From positions 1 through 37,252 of the forward strand of contig QNEL01000010.1 of the NCBI GenBank assembly GCA_003645185.1: a stretch of DNA of 37,252 nt, given 5' to 3'. Below, in pieces: positions 1-8,883 of this stretch. This DNA is from Candidatus Parabeggiatoa sp. nov. 3 (GTDB lineage: Bacteria; Pseudomonadota; Gammaproteobacteria; Beggiatoales; Beggiatoaceae). The notes below the pieces were generated by a model. It did not search any database. It was not told the DNA's origin and worked only from the letters and a program-made list of their open reading frames with translations. Numbering within the stretch: the stretch's first letter is position 1; the number at the start of each line of letters is the position of its first letter. The position numbers and the translations under genes are program-made.

Positions 1-123
1 AATACCACAAATGTAGGTTGGAGTGAGCTTGCGAACTCCAACACTCAGTTATCAGTTAGGTAAGTCCCCAAAAATAAAATACCACAAATGTAGGTTGGAG
101 TGAGCTTGCGAACTCCAACACTC
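1..123. repeat. Two direct copies of a 46-bp hairpin repeat
   Basis: The same 46-base segment occurs at 1-46 and 78-123. Each copy carries an inverted repeat in which GTTGGAGT pairs with ACTCCAAC around a short loop. No coding potential is evident. It looks like an interspersed REP-like element present as a local duplication. Confidence 0.85.
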
Positions 124-150
124 CAACACCATAATCTTATCAGTTATCAG

Positions 151-192
151 TTCCACGCAAAAGTTTTTGCGCGCAAAAACTTTTGCGTGGAA
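151..192. repeat. Perfect 42-bp palindrome
   Basis: Positions 151-171 are the exact reverse complement of 172-192; the arm begins TTCCACGCAAAAG and the centre is GCGC. Related palindromes with the core TTCACGC(T/A)AAAG occur at 4765-4806 and, degenerate, near 14825-14868. This makes it a member of a dispersed palindromic family and not a one-off operator. Confidence 0.9.
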
Positions 193-280
193 ATCAGTTA
201 TCTTTCATAAATTGAATCAGTGTTCTATAAAGTATTTTAACCTGATAAATTTATAATTGTGAACAGGATTCTAATCACAA

Positions 281-424
281 AAATCAGTGTTAATCAGTTA
301 AATCAGTTAAATCAGCGTTCTATCCATGTTCAATAATAACGGATCATTGAAAATCAGCGTTAATCAGCTTAATCAGTTAAATCAGCGTTCTATCCATGCT
401 CACTGATAACTGATAACTGATAAC
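281..424. repeat. Cluster of ATCAGCGTTCTAT arms and GATAACT repeats
   Basis: Two copies of the arm ATCAGCGTTCTAT (311-323 and 381-393), each followed by CCATG, sit in a stretch of AATCAGTTA-type short repeats and end in tandem CTGATAA units just before the tldD-like gene. The same arm forms full inverted-repeat elements at 6182-6293, 20912-21018 and 23991-24096. The rest of 1-439 shows no gene. Confidence 0.75.
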
Positions 425-439
425 CGTAGAGAATGGAAA

Positions 440-1882
440 ATGAAAAATGAAGAATTAATTAAACAACGTTTTAAACAAGTCATGCCACAGCTTGATTTTT
501 GTTCGCTACGCTATATCGAAGCACGTTCAGAAGCACTCCAAGTGCGACAAAACATTGCACAGCCGCCTACCTCTAAACACGATATGGGCCTGATGATAAC
601 CGTGATTGAACGTGGCGGCGGTTTAGGTTACGCGGCAACCAGTGATTTTAGCGTAGAGGGCCTACGTAATGCCATTTCACGGGCAAAACGATGGGCCGAG
701 TCTAGCCGAGACAAGATGATAACCGATTTTTCCAAAATCAAAATGCCACACGCGCAAGGCGAATACGCCTCTGTCGTGGAAAAATCATGGGATAGTCTCT
801 CTCTTGCCGACAAACTAGATTTATTACACCGTGAATCGGCACAATGTAAAATCAATGACAAAATCGTTGATTGGCAAGCTTCGCTGGAATCAGTACAAAC
901 CGAGCAACTCTATTTAACCAACCAAGGTGGTGAGATCAGACAATCTCATGACTATCTGATACCCAATGTTGGCGTAACAGCCAATCAAGGTATTGAAACG
1001 CAATATCGCTCTTTCGGCGGTTTAGATTATGGGTGGCAAGGCGGTTTAGAAATTTTGGAACAAACAGATTTTGTCGGTAAAGGGCACAAAGTGGCTGAAG
1101 AAGCTTTGCAATTGTTAGCGGCACCTGATTGCCCTGTTCAAAAAATGGATTTAATGTTGGCCCCCAATCAAATGATACTGCAAATCCATGAATCCATTGG
1201 ACATCCCATAGAATTAGATAGAATTTTAGGCGATGAACGCAATTATGCCGGCACCAGTTTTGTCACATTGGATATGTTTGGCCATTATCAATATGGCTCC
1301 CCATTGTTGAATGTCACGTTTGATCCCACGATTTCGACAGAATTAGCCAGTTATGGTTTTGATGACGAAGGCTTGCCCGCTGAAAAAACCTATCTCATTC
1401 GTCATGGTATTTTGAAAAGGCCATTAGGGGGCATCGTGTCACAAGCGCGTGCAGGGTTAGCGGGTGTCGCGAATGCCAGGGCAAGTAGCTGGAATCGGCC
1501 CCCAATTGATCGCATAGCCAATCTCAATGTAGAACCCGGTGAAAGCCGTTTTGAGGAAATGATTCGCTCAATTGAGCGCGGGATTCTGATGAAAACCAAT
1601 TTATCTTGGTCGATTGATGATTCGCGCAACAAATTCCAATTTGGTTGTGAATGGGGCCAATTGATTGAAAATGGAGAATTAACCCAAGTGGTGAAAAACC
1701 CGAATTACCGAGGTATTTCGGCCACCTTTTGGCGCAATCTCAAACAAGTGGGCAATGCCGATACGCTTGAAGTGTTTGGTTTGCTAACGTGTGGTAAGGG
1801 GGAACCGAATCAGGCGATACGAGTAGGCCATGCATCGCCTACTTGTGTCTTTAGCAATGTTGACGTATTTGGAGGCGTTTAA
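440..1882 (+). CDS. tldD: TldD-like metallopeptidase (PmbA/TldD family)
   Basis: A 480-residue protein of the TldD/PmbA (U62) family, close to the roughly 480 residues typical of TldD. The family's zinc-binding HExxxH motif is present as HESIGH at residues 250-255. A cysteine in a C-terminal GLLTCGKGEP context (about residue 451) matches the third zinc ligand known from E. coli TldD. TldD/TldE heterodimers act in the cytosol as peptidases that trim unfolded peptides and mature some modified peptides and antitoxins. The gene overlaps the next one by one base, so the two are translationally coupled and probably form the heterodimer. No peptide substrate gene is visible nearby. The family assignment is secure; the substrate is unknown. 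Confidence 0.9.
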   Translation: MKNEELIKQRFKQVMPQLDFCSLRYIEARSEALQVRQNIAQPPTSKHDMGLMITVIERGGGLGYAATSDFSVEGLRNAISRAKRWAESSRDKMITDFSKIKMPHAQGEYASVVEKSWDSLSLADKLDLLHRESAQCKINDKIVDWQASLESVQTEQLYLTNQGGEIRQSHDYLIPNVGVTANQGIETQYRSFGGLDYGWQGGLEILEQTDFVGKGHKVAEEALQLLAAPDCPVQKMDLMLAPNQMILQIHESIGHPIELDRILGDERNYAGTSFVTLDMFGHYQYGSPLLNVTFDPTISTELASYGFDDEGLPAEKTYLIRHGILKRPLGGIVSQARAGLAGVANARASSWNRPPIDRIANLNVEPGESRFEEMIRSIERGILMKTNLSWSIDDSRNKFQFGCEWGQLIENGELTQVVKNPNYRGISATFWRNLKQVGNADTLEVFGLLTCGKGEPNQAIRVGHASPTCVFSNVDVFGGV

Positions 1883-3204
1883 TGCAAGATTATTTTTATG
1901 CACTGGCTGATTTTATCGATCAGCAATTACAAAACGAAGAAGTTTATTTATGCGAATTGATTGCAGAGCAATCTGATTTTATTCGCTTTAACAAGGGCAA
2001 AGTCCGTCAACCGAGCAGTGTTGAACAGCGTTATCTTGAAATCGATTTGATCAAAGGCCAACGTCATACCCTTGGACAATTGGCACTCAGCGGCAATACC
2101 AGTAGCGATTATGAGCAAGTGAAGCATTTGCTATCAGCATTACGCGATCAACTGCGAGACATTCCTGACGATCCTTATTTACTTTATGCGACAGAGGTAC
2201 AGTCTACTGAGTCGATTGGCCTGAACGAATTACCGGAACCTGAAGACGCTTTGACAATCACGGACACCATTCAAGGGCATGATTTTGTAGGCCTTTATGC
2301 CGCAGGCAGCCTGTTTACCGGTTTTGCCAATTCATTGGGGCAACGCAACTGGCACAGTCATGACAGCTTCAATTTAGACTGGAGTTTTTACCACGATAAA
2401 GATAAGGCCGTTAAATCAGCTTACGCCGGATTCAAATGGGAACAGGCCGCTTTTGAAAAGCGGATCACGCAATCACTTGCCCAGTTAGAATGGCTGAAAC
2501 AAACCCCTCGCACCATTGAACCGGGCCAATATCGGGTTTATCTGGCCCCCACGGCCCTATATGAAATCATTAAGCTGCTCAGTTGGGGCGGTTTTGGACT
2601 GAAAGCGCAACGTACCAAAGACAGTCCATTATTGCGAATGCTTGAAGAACCCGCACAACATTTACACCCCAACATCAATCTGATTGAAAACACCACAAAA
2701 GGCTTAGCCCCAGCGTTTCAATCTGAAGGCTTTATCAAGCCCGCACAAGTGCCGTTGATCACTTCAGGCGTTTACAAATCAGCGCTTATTTCACCGCGTT
2801 CCGCAAAAGAATATAAAGTGGAAACAAACGGCGCGAATGAAGATGAAAGCCCAAACTCGCTAGACTTAGCCCCCGGCGATTTGCAGCAAGATCAGATTCT
2901 AAAAGCCCTAGACACCGGTATTTATATTAATAACCTGTGGTATTTGAACTATTCTGATCGCGCCGCCTGTCGGATAACGGGCATGACACGTTTTGCCAGC
3001 TTCTGGGTAGAAAACGGCGAGATCAAGGCCCCTTTGAATGTCATGCGATTTGATGAAACGCTTTACAACATGTTAGGAAAAAAGCTGCTCGCATTAACGG
3101 CCGAAAGGGCATTTCTCATGGAAACAGATACTTATGAAGTCAGATCAACCGGCAGTACGCGGTTACCGGGGGCATTAATAGACGGGTTTACTTTTACCTT
3201 GTAG
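1882..3204 (+). CDS. pmbA: TldE/PmbA-like partner of TldD
   Basis: A 440-residue protein of the same fold as the upstream gene but without an HExxxH motif, as expected for the non-catalytic TldE (PmbA) half of the heterodimer. The start codon overlaps the stop codon of the tldD-like gene by one base (TAATG). A GGAGG ribosome binding site lies at 1871-1875 inside the upstream gene, so expression is coupled and roughly stoichiometric. The length fits the family (about 450). A conserved-looking tail with RSTGSTRLPG near residue 425 resembles the family C-terminus. Function follows from family knowledge: it completes the substrate chamber of the peptidase. I see no damage in the gene. Confidence 0.85.
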   Translation: MQDYFYALADFIDQQLQNEEVYLCELIAEQSDFIRFNKGKVRQPSSVEQRYLEIDLIKGQRHTLGQLALSGNTSSDYEQVKHLLSALRDQLRDIPDDPYLLYATEVQSTESIGLNELPEPEDALTITDTIQGHDFVGLYAAGSLFTGFANSLGQRNWHSHDSFNLDWSFYHDKDKAVKSAYAGFKWEQAAFEKRITQSLAQLEWLKQTPRTIEPGQYRVYLAPTALYEIIKLLSWGGFGLKAQRTKDSPLLRMLEEPAQHLHPNINLIENTTKGLAPAFQSEGFIKPAQVPLITSGVYKSALISPRSAKEYKVETNGANEDESPNSLDLAPGDLQQDQILKALDTGIYINNLWYLNYSDRAACRITGMTRFASFWVENGEIKAPLNVMRFDETLYNMLGKKLLALTAERAFLMETDTYEVRSTGSTRLPGALIDGFTFTL

Positions 3205-3246
3205 AACAACTTCAATAAGCGAATTGGGTAATTGAGAATTTTGAAT

Positions 3247-3317
3247 TGGGATATTAGCCACGGAATGACACAGAAAGCACGGAATATTTCCGTGTTTTTC
3301 CGTGTTTTTCCGTGGCA
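3247..3317. repeat. CACGGAA/TTCCGTG inverted and tandem repeat
   Basis: GCCACGGAATGACAC at the left is mirrored by repeated TTCCGTGTTT units ending in TTCCGTGGC. The segment can fold into an imperfect hairpin between the pmbA-like gene and the cupin gene. It could also reduce read-through from the peptidase pair, but there is no clear T-run. Confidence 0.6.
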
Positions 3318-3380
3318 AAATCGAACCCTATGTCAAATTTAACGACATGTTATTAAGAAATTCTCGACTTATTCATAAAA

Positions 3381-3764
3381 ATGAGACAGGCAATAAAAAT
3401 GCTAGACAGCAAGTTACAACCCTATAGTCACTTCAAAGACAAACGAGGCTCATTTCTCGGTTTAGTGAACGAACAAAACTGGAAAGAAGTGAACTTTGTC
3501 AAAACCGAAAAAGAGGCTCACCGAGGTGGGCATTTTCACAAGTTCACCCATGAAATCATTTTTCTTATTCATGGCAAAATGCGTGTTAAATTAACAAACA
3601 TCGCTAATTTGGAAGAAGTAATCGAATTCAGCTTAGAAGAAGGCGAAGGTGTCAGAATCTCTCCCAATATTTTGCATGATTTTTTCTATTTGGAGGAGAG
3701 TGAGCACATCGCATTGTTGGATAGAACTTTTGATCCGAAGAATCCTGATTTACACACGCTCTAA
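3381..3764 (+). CDS. WxcM/FdtA-like cupin, possible sugar isomerase
   Basis: A 127-residue single-domain cupin. Histidines H51 and H53 (HFHK), H57 and E58 (HE), and H99 (NILHD) are placed as in the WxcM/FdtA group, whose members are dTDP-4-keto-6-deoxyhexose 3,4-isomerases in surface-sugar loci. The family often sits beside a DegT-type aminotransferase (FdtA-FdtB), and such an aminotransferase begins 1.2 kb downstream, which supports a nucleotide-sugar role. The start is uncertain: an in-frame ATG six codons later (3399) is equally possible, and neither has a convincing ribosome binding site. A non-enzymatic cupin is the main alternative. The cupin fold is secure; the isomerase activity is inferred. 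Confidence 0.7.
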   Translation: MRQAIKMLDSKLQPYSHFKDKRGSFLGLVNEQNWKEVNFVKTEKEAHRGGHFHKFTHEIIFLIHGKMRVKLTNIANLEEVIEFSLEEGEGVRISPNILHDFFYLEESEHIALLDRTFDPKNPDLHTL

Positions 3765-3782
3765 AAGAGGGCTCTTATTAAA

Positions 3783-4703
3783 TTGAATGAATTAAACGTA
3801 TTAAAGCCAAAATGTCTTGAGGCATTAGCGCAATTATCGGGTTATGATAAGCTCATCCATGCGCTTAAAAATGATGATGACTTTTTTGAAGTGGTGACTG
3901 GGTATTCAAACTCTATTTCAAATATTGAAGTTGTGAAAGGATTCGCACCACAAAATATCTCCGGCCCACCCATTGATATAACTTTTGATAGTTATTTGGA
4001 AAACATCATCAAACCGCTGTTATCAGCAGACAGTCCCTATGATGACCGAAAACTGAGACTGGATAAAGTCGAACTGCTCAAAGGCAGTTATGAAAACCCA
4101 GAAAAGCTATTACTCCACTTGGGCCCAACGATTTACCCGCATTATCGTCAAGATATCGAGAGAATGCCAGTCGATGCGTTAAAACTGATGTTAAAAGGCA
4201 TTGAACACGATGGGAATCCTTACGCCTACTTTACCAAAACCGTCGGTGTGACAGCAGTTGTGTTAAGTCAGCAAGGGCATGTCTTTTTAGGTGAACGATC
4301 AGCGCATATTGATTATCCTGGATATATACATGTTGCCGGTGGTTTAGCCACTTTTTGCGATGATATACAGCAAGTGAATTTATATCATGATGCGAAAAGG
4401 GAGCTTGAAGAGGAAATAGAACTGGTTTTTGGCGAACATTATTCTCATCTCCATTTGATCGGTATCGCTGGAAATCCTTTGACCAGTGAAATGGATGCCG
4501 TGTTTATCATAGAAACCCATCTGGATGACGACTTTTTTTATCAATGCAAACTCACTGAACATCAACGATTAGTGCGTATTGCTAATAAAGCAGAAGCCCA
4601 AAATCTTCTCTATAACGGTGTGCTCCCCAATGAGACACAACCAAAATCGCTTATTTTTTCAACCGCTTTTGCATTAAACTATTTAATGCATTATCACTTT
4701 TAA
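3783..4703 (+). CDS. Nudix-domain protein with large N-terminal region
   Basis: A 306-residue protein. A Nudix-like core spans about residues 152-300: VGVTAVVLS, then GG at 186-187, then RELEEEIEL at 206-214. Nudix enzymes cleave nucleoside diphosphates linked to another group. Two departures from the GX5EX7REUXEEXGU signature are visible: about five extra residues between the GG and RE parts, and Glu in place of the last Gly. The first 150 residues resemble nothing I recognise. Translation probably starts at TTG (3783) with AGAGG at 3766-3770; an ATT at 3777 is an alternative. It follows the cupin gene by 18 bases, so the two are probably co-transcribed. Activity could be on a nucleotide sugar, or could be absent. 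Confidence 0.65.
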   Translation: MNELNVLKPKCLEALAQLSGYDKLIHALKNDDDFFEVVTGYSNSISNIEVVKGFAPQNISGPPIDITFDSYLENIIKPLLSADSPYDDRKLRLDKVELLKGSYENPEKLLLHLGPTIYPHYRQDIERMPVDALKLMLKGIEHDGNPYAYFTKTVGVTAVVLSQQGHVFLGERSAHIDYPGYIHVAGGLATFCDDIQQVNLYHDAKRELEEEIELVFGEHYSHLHLIGIAGNPLTSEMDAVFIIETHLDDDFFYQCKLTEHQRLVRIANKAEAQNLLYNGVLPNETQPKSLIFSTAFALNYLMHYHF

Positions 4704-4764
4704 TGATGTTATAGTTTGTAATATCAGTAAAACTCAAAACTGGCGTGAACAGTAGCTGTTCATT

Positions 4765-4806
4765 ATTTCACGCTAAAGTTTCGCGAGCGAAACTTTAGCG
4801 TGAAAT
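4765..4806. repeat. Palindromic repeat, 19-bp arms
   Basis: A 19-base arm beginning ATTTCACGCTAAAG is followed by the loop CGAG and the exact reverse complement of the arm. It belongs to the same family as the perfect palindrome at 151-192. It lies after the Nudix gene and could also act as a transcript-end hairpin, but no T-run follows. Confidence 0.85.
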
Positions 4807-4844
4807 ATAGTTTTGTTCAATGGTTCAAAAGTTCATTTTTTGTT

Positions 4845-4994
4845 TTGGGCAACTTGGGCAACTTGGGCAACTTATACTGCTTAAAGCATGGTACGATTTA
4901 TCGCGGCCGACTTCAGATAAATCTGTTGCCCTTTCCAATAGTGGATATCAAAGCATGGATAACTGATAACTAATCACTGATAACTGATAACTGA
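4845..4994. repeat. TTGGGCAAC x3 and CTGATAACT tandem repeats
   Basis: Three exact tandem copies of the 9-mer TTGGGCAAC (4845-4871) are followed, after about 85 bases, by a cluster of CTGATAACT/CACTGATAA units just before the aminotransferase start. Nothing else is recognised in the 295-base gap between the genes. Confidence 0.75.
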
Positions 4995-4998
4995 AACA

Positions 4999-6108
4999 AT
5001 GAAAGTCAATCAATTTGCGCCCTGGGTTGGGACTGAAGAATATCTAGCCATAGCTGATTGCTTTGAAAGCAATTGGATTACTGAAGGCCCAAAATCAAAA
5101 GCATTTTCAGCACAATTGCTGGATTTGATCGGAGCTAAATATGGTGTTTTTGCACCGAATGGCACACTGGCCCTTTATTTGGGATTGAGAGCAATGGATA
5201 TTGGGCCCGGTGATGAAGTCATTGTGCCTGATTTTACCTTTATTGCGTCTGCAACCTCAGTACATATGGCAGGCGCTACACCGGTTTTCGTCGAAGTCAA
5301 CCGAGACAATTTTCAAATTGAGTTGAGTCATGCTGATCATCTTGTCAATGACAAAACCAAAGCCATCATGCCGGTTCATATTTATGGCACCATTGCCGAT
5401 ATGGACGCAGTCGCTCAATTTGCCAAAAAACACAACTTACTGGTGATTGAAGATGCCGCCGCCGCATTAGGTGTGCATTACAAAGGCCAACATGCAGGAA
5501 CGTTTGGCGATATCGGTACATTTTCTTTCTTTGCCGACAAGACAATAACCACTGGAGAAGGGGGGTTTGTCGTCACGAGTAATGAAGAAATGCACCACAA
5601 ACTCTTATTGTTAAGGAATCAAGGGCGCGTTGATAGGGGCTCTTTTATTCATCCAGAAATGGGGTACAATTTTCGGATTACCGATATTCAAGCGGCGATA
5701 GGGCAGGTTCAATTAGCGAAGTTGCCTCAAATCATTGCAAGAAAGGAGGCGATCAAACAATACTATTTGCAACGATTAGGACAAATAGAAGAAATCTCTT
5801 TTCTAACCCCTGCTCCAGAAGCTGACTGGGTGCCTTTCAGAGTCGCCATTTTGGCAGACAATGCGCAAGCGATTCGCGATTTTATGAAGGATAAAGGTGT
5901 TGAACCCAGAACCTTGTTCTATCCACTCCATAAACAACCCTGTTTTGCCTATTTGAAGGAGAAAAACCCTCAGAATATGAGAAGCGATAATTTTCCAAAT
6001 TCAATTTACGCTTATGAAAACGGCATGAGTTTACCCTCCTTTCCAGCACTAACAGAAGAACAAATGGCATACGTTTGCTCAGTCATAGAAGCCTATTATG
6101 GGAAATAG
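4999..6108 (+). CDS. DegT/DnrJ/EryC1/StrS sugar aminotransferase
   Basis: A 369-residue PLP-dependent sugar aminotransferase of normal family length. The Schiff-base lysine is K181 in SFFADKTITTGEGG, the cofactor-ring aspartate region is VIEDAAAALG (D152), and PVHIYG precedes it. The pattern resembles perosamine synthetase and related enzymes that aminate NDP-4-keto (or 3-keto) sugars. Substrate and position cannot be read from the sequence. Context (WxcM-like cupin upstream, nucleotide-sugar dehydrogenase and epimerase downstream) supports synthesis of an amino sugar for a surface glycan. The start at 4999 gives the usual N-terminus (VNQFAPWVG). No strong ribosome binding site is visible; the upstream region is repeat sequence. 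Confidence 0.88.
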   Translation: MKVNQFAPWVGTEEYLAIADCFESNWITEGPKSKAFSAQLLDLIGAKYGVFAPNGTLALYLGLRAMDIGPGDEVIVPDFTFIASATSVHMAGATPVFVEVNRDNFQIELSHADHLVNDKTKAIMPVHIYGTIADMDAVAQFAKKHNLLVIEDAAAALGVHYKGQHAGTFGDIGTFSFFADKTITTGEGGFVVTSNEEMHHKLLLLRNQGRVDRGSFIHPEMGYNFRITDIQAAIGQVQLAKLPQIIARKEAIKQYYLQRLGQIEEISFLTPAPEADWVPFRVAILADNAQAIRDFMKDKGVEPRTLFYPLHKQPCFAYLKEKNPQNMRSDNFPNSIYAYENGMSLPSFPALTEEQMAYVCSVIEAYYGK

Positions 6109-6181
6109 AGTTAATTTGTTATTTTCTGTCGTGATTTAATAGGATGTTAAACCAAAAATCAGGGTACGAACAAATCTCTTG

Positions 6182-6300
6182 ATAGAACGCTGATTTATGG
6201 CCTGATTTACACTGATTAACATGACTATAATATTGGCATAATCAATATTTTAATCAATGTTAATCATAACAATCAGTGTCATCAGCGTTCTATTTTTTTT
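6182..6300. repeat. Full ATAGAACGCTGAT inverted-repeat element
   Basis: ATAGAACGCTGAT (6182-6194) and its exact complement ATCAGCGTTCTAT (6281-6293) bound an imperfect palindrome of about 112 bp, followed by eight T residues. Internal segments (CTGATT, AATCAGTGT) are partly complementary as well. It is a non-coding MITE-like or REP-like element; with its T-run it may also end transcripts of the aminotransferase. Confidence 0.8.
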
Positions 6301-6323
6301 AATTAATAAGGAAAATTAAAACA

Positions 6324-7592
6324 TTGGCTTCATTTGAATATGATGTTTGTATTATTGGAACAGGGCATGTGGGATTACCCTTAGGATTATCCTTTATCGA
6401 AGCAGGTTTAACCGCAGTCGGTATAGATAGAGATACTCAACTACGTGAAACCATTAACAATGGTAAGATGCCTTTTTATGAACCGGGTTATGATGCCCTC
6501 ATTGCCACTCAAAAATTTCAAGTGTATGAGCATTTTGAGATCATAAAAAAAGTACACAATATTATTATCACTGTGGGTACCCCCTTAAATAATCATATAG
6601 AAACTGATCTGAGGCAGATTCAACAAGTCTTAAAAAGTGTATCTGAACACTTGACTGCTGGACAATTGATTTGTCTTCGTAGTACAGTAGCCCCCAAAAC
6701 AACCCGTTTTATACGCCGTTGGATTAAGCACCATACTGCCCTAAAAGTGGGAAAAGAGATTATGTTGGCTTTTTGTCCAGAACGTATCGTAGAAGGGAAG
6801 GCCTATCAAGAACTCCGCACATTACCGCAAATCATTGGTACGGAAGACAAAAAAAGCCGAAAAATGGCAAAAGCGCTATTTGAAGTGTTAACTTCCGACT
6901 TATTGTTTACCAATTATATTACCGCTGAACTGGTTAAATTATCGAACAATATCACGCGTTATGTTCATTTTGCCTTATCTAACCAATTAGCCTTGGTGGC
7001 CGATGATTTAGGGGCCGATATTTACGAAATTATTGAATTGGCTAACTATAACTATCCTCGAAATCATATCACTAAACCCGGCCTGACTGGCGGCACTTGT
7101 TTGCGTAAAGATTTTGGGATGATTAATGAAAAAGTGCCTTATTCAGATATGTTTCTGTCGGCCTGGAAAATTCATGAATATATGCCCAATTTTCTAGTCC
7201 AGCATTTTTTGAAACGAACCAAAATTCGTAATAAGGTTGTGGCCGTACTGGGCTATACTTTCAAAGCGGATACCGATGATATGCGTGATAGTTTAGCCCC
7301 AAAACTCTATCGTTATATTCTGCGGGAATTACCCCTTGAAGTGCGTATCAGTGATCATTATTTACCCAATCCCATCAAAGATGAGCATAATGGCGAATTA
7401 CGCAATTGGCCTATAGAAAAGGCCCTTGTTAATGTTGATTGTATCTTTGTGGCGGTTAATCATACGGGTTATGATGAAGTCTTATATTCACTTGCCAAGA
7501 AAAACCCAAATACTTGGATTGTTGATATCTGGAATGTCTGTCATATTAACCAAATTTTTTATCAAGCTTCAGCTTTGAAGGGTTTATCATGA
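6324..7592 (+). CDS. Nucleotide-sugar dehydrogenase (UDP-Glc/GDP-Man DH family, WecC/TviB-like)
   Basis: A 422-residue enzyme that oxidises the C6 hydroxyl of a nucleotide sugar to a uronate with two NAD+. The N-terminal Rossmann motif GTGHVG is at residues 12-17, RSTVAP at 119-124, PERIVEG at 152-158, and the catalytic cysteine C259 in GGTCLRKD. The PERIVEGKA stretch recalls the UDP-N-acetylmannosamine/UDP-N-acetylgalactosamine dehydrogenases WecC and TviB more than UDP-glucose dehydrogenase. Translation starts at TTG with AAGGA 11 bases upstream (6308-6312). The stop overlaps the next gene by four bases (ATGA), so it is coupled to the epimerase. The enzyme class is secure; the exact sugar is inferred. 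Confidence 0.88.
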   Translation: MASFEYDVCIIGTGHVGLPLGLSFIEAGLTAVGIDRDTQLRETINNGKMPFYEPGYDALIATQKFQVYEHFEIIKKVHNIIITVGTPLNNHIETDLRQIQQVLKSVSEHLTAGQLICLRSTVAPKTTRFIRRWIKHHTALKVGKEIMLAFCPERIVEGKAYQELRTLPQIIGTEDKKSRKMAKALFEVLTSDLLFTNYITAELVKLSNNITRYVHFALSNQLALVADDLGADIYEIIELANYNYPRNHITKPGLTGGTCLRKDFGMINEKVPYSDMFLSAWKIHEYMPNFLVQHFLKRTKIRNKVVAVLGYTFKADTDDMRDSLAPKLYRYILRELPLEVRISDHYLPNPIKDEHNGELRNWPIEKALVNVDCIFVAVNHTGYDEVLYSLAKKNPNTWIVDIWNVCHINQIFYQASALKGLS

Positions 7593-8548
7593 AAGTATTA
7601 GTTACCGGAGGAAGTGGTTTTATTGGTGCCGCATTGTGTCATCAATTAGTGGCAAACGGATATCAGGTGCGTGTACTGGATGATAATTCACGGGGCAGCT
7701 TGACACGACTGGCTGACATACAAGATCAGATAGAATTTGTGTCAGGGGATATCCGCGACGCGAAAACGGTACAGACTGCCACTGAAGGTTGTCAAATGGT
7801 TTGGCATCTGGCTTACATTAACGGCACGCGGTTTTTTTATGAACGGCCTGATGAGGTATTAGAAGTTGGAATCAAAGGGGCCATTAATACGATAGAAGCC
7901 GCTATCGCGGCTAAAGTCAATCGCTATATTTTAGCCAGTACCAGCGAAGTGTATAACACGCCCTCTGAAATCCCAACGCCAGAATCAGAACGGATCATGA
8001 TCCCAGATATGACGAACCCCCGTTTTAGTTATGGCGGTGGCAAAATTGCCAGTGAATTATTAACCCTACATTATGGTGGGACACGCGGACTTGAGACAGT
8101 GATTTTTCGTCCACATAATATTTATGGTGCGAATATGGGTTTTGAGCATGTGATTCCAGAACTGGTTGCTAAAATTGTTAAGCTATCTGATAATCTCACT
8201 AAAAAATCTATTGATCTCCCAATACAAGGTAGCGGCGAAGAAACGCGCGCCTTTTGTTATATTGATGACGCAGTACGTGGCATTTTATTATGTGGTGAAA
8301 AAGGAAAAGCGGGAGAAATCTATCATCTTGGTACTCAAAAAGAAACCAGTATACGTGAACTGATTGAGCAATTAGGCCAGATTCTTGACATCAACATCAA
8401 CATTATTCCAGGTAGTTTACGTCCAGGTGGAACAACACGGCGTTGTCCCAATATTAGCAAGCTTTCCCAATTAGGTTATCAACCACAAATTGATTTAAAG
8501 GCAGGGCTGACTCATAGCGTTAAGTGGTATGTTCAGCATTTGACTTGA
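7589..8548 (+). CDS. NAD-dependent epimerase/dehydratase (extended SDR)
   Basis: A 319-residue extended short-chain dehydrogenase. The Rossmann motif GGSGFIG is at residues 7-13, the catalytic Ser/Thr region is ASTSEVY at 116-122, and the catalytic Tyr and Lys are in YGGGK (Y148, K152). It has the fold of NDP-sugar 4-epimerases, 4,6-dehydratases and decarboxylases. The four-base overlap with the upstream dehydrogenase suggests that it acts on the same sugar, for example epimerising or decarboxylating the uronate, as in WbpP/TviC-type pairs. The substrate is not determined. A repeat lies directly after the stop, so the operon probably ends here. Confidence 0.87.
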   Translation: MKVLVTGGSGFIGAALCHQLVANGYQVRVLDDNSRGSLTRLADIQDQIEFVSGDIRDAKTVQTATEGCQMVWHLAYINGTRFFYERPDEVLEVGIKGAINTIEAAIAAKVNRYILASTSEVYNTPSEIPTPESERIMIPDMTNPRFSYGGGKIASELLTLHYGGTRGLETVIFRPHNIYGANMGFEHVIPELVAKIVKLSDNLTKKSIDLPIQGSGEETRAFCYIDDAVRGILLCGEKGKAGEIYHLGTQKETSIRELIEQLGQILDININIIPGSLRPGGTTRRCPNISKLSQLGYQPQIDLKAGLTHSVKWYVQHLT

Positions 8549-8555
8549 ATTTCGA

Positions 8556-8740
8556 TGAACCGTAGGGTGGGTAAGCGGGCGACGATAAACTCAAGAATAA
8601 CCCATAAACTCACCGCCCGCTTGCCCACCATTAGTACTCAATCAGTGGGTATCCATTTTCAGAGGAAACGGCATGATTGGAGTGCAAAAAAATTTTCAAC
8701 ACAGAGATCACAGAGGGCCACAGAGGGCCACAGAGAATAA
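8556..8740. repeat. Mixed repeats: GGGTGGGTAA hairpin and CACAGAGGGC tandem
   Basis: GTAGGGTGGGTAAGCGGGCG is mirrored by CGCCCGCTTGCCCACC about 45 bases later, forming a long hairpin of the GTAGGGTGGGTAA family seen also at 14878-14912, 23790-23880, 24307-24334 and 25580-25606. ACAGAGATCACAGAGGGCC units repeat at about 8700-8738. An open frame crosses both but is repeat-derived. The AT-rich 8741-8883 shows no gene. Confidence 0.75.
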
Positions 8741-8883
8741 GTCATTCATGCCAAAACTTTGGCGTAAATTTGATTTTTAATGGCCTATTGTGATACAAAA
8801 TGCATTGTAAATGTATGTGTTTTTTACCCAGAATTTTAAAAACTATGGTATAGATAATAATATACAATACGGTACTTTATTAA

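Noticed and set aside
8555-8740. 61-codon open frame after the epimerase gene
   Set aside because: It consists of the GGGTGGGTAA hairpin and CACAGAGGGC repeats.
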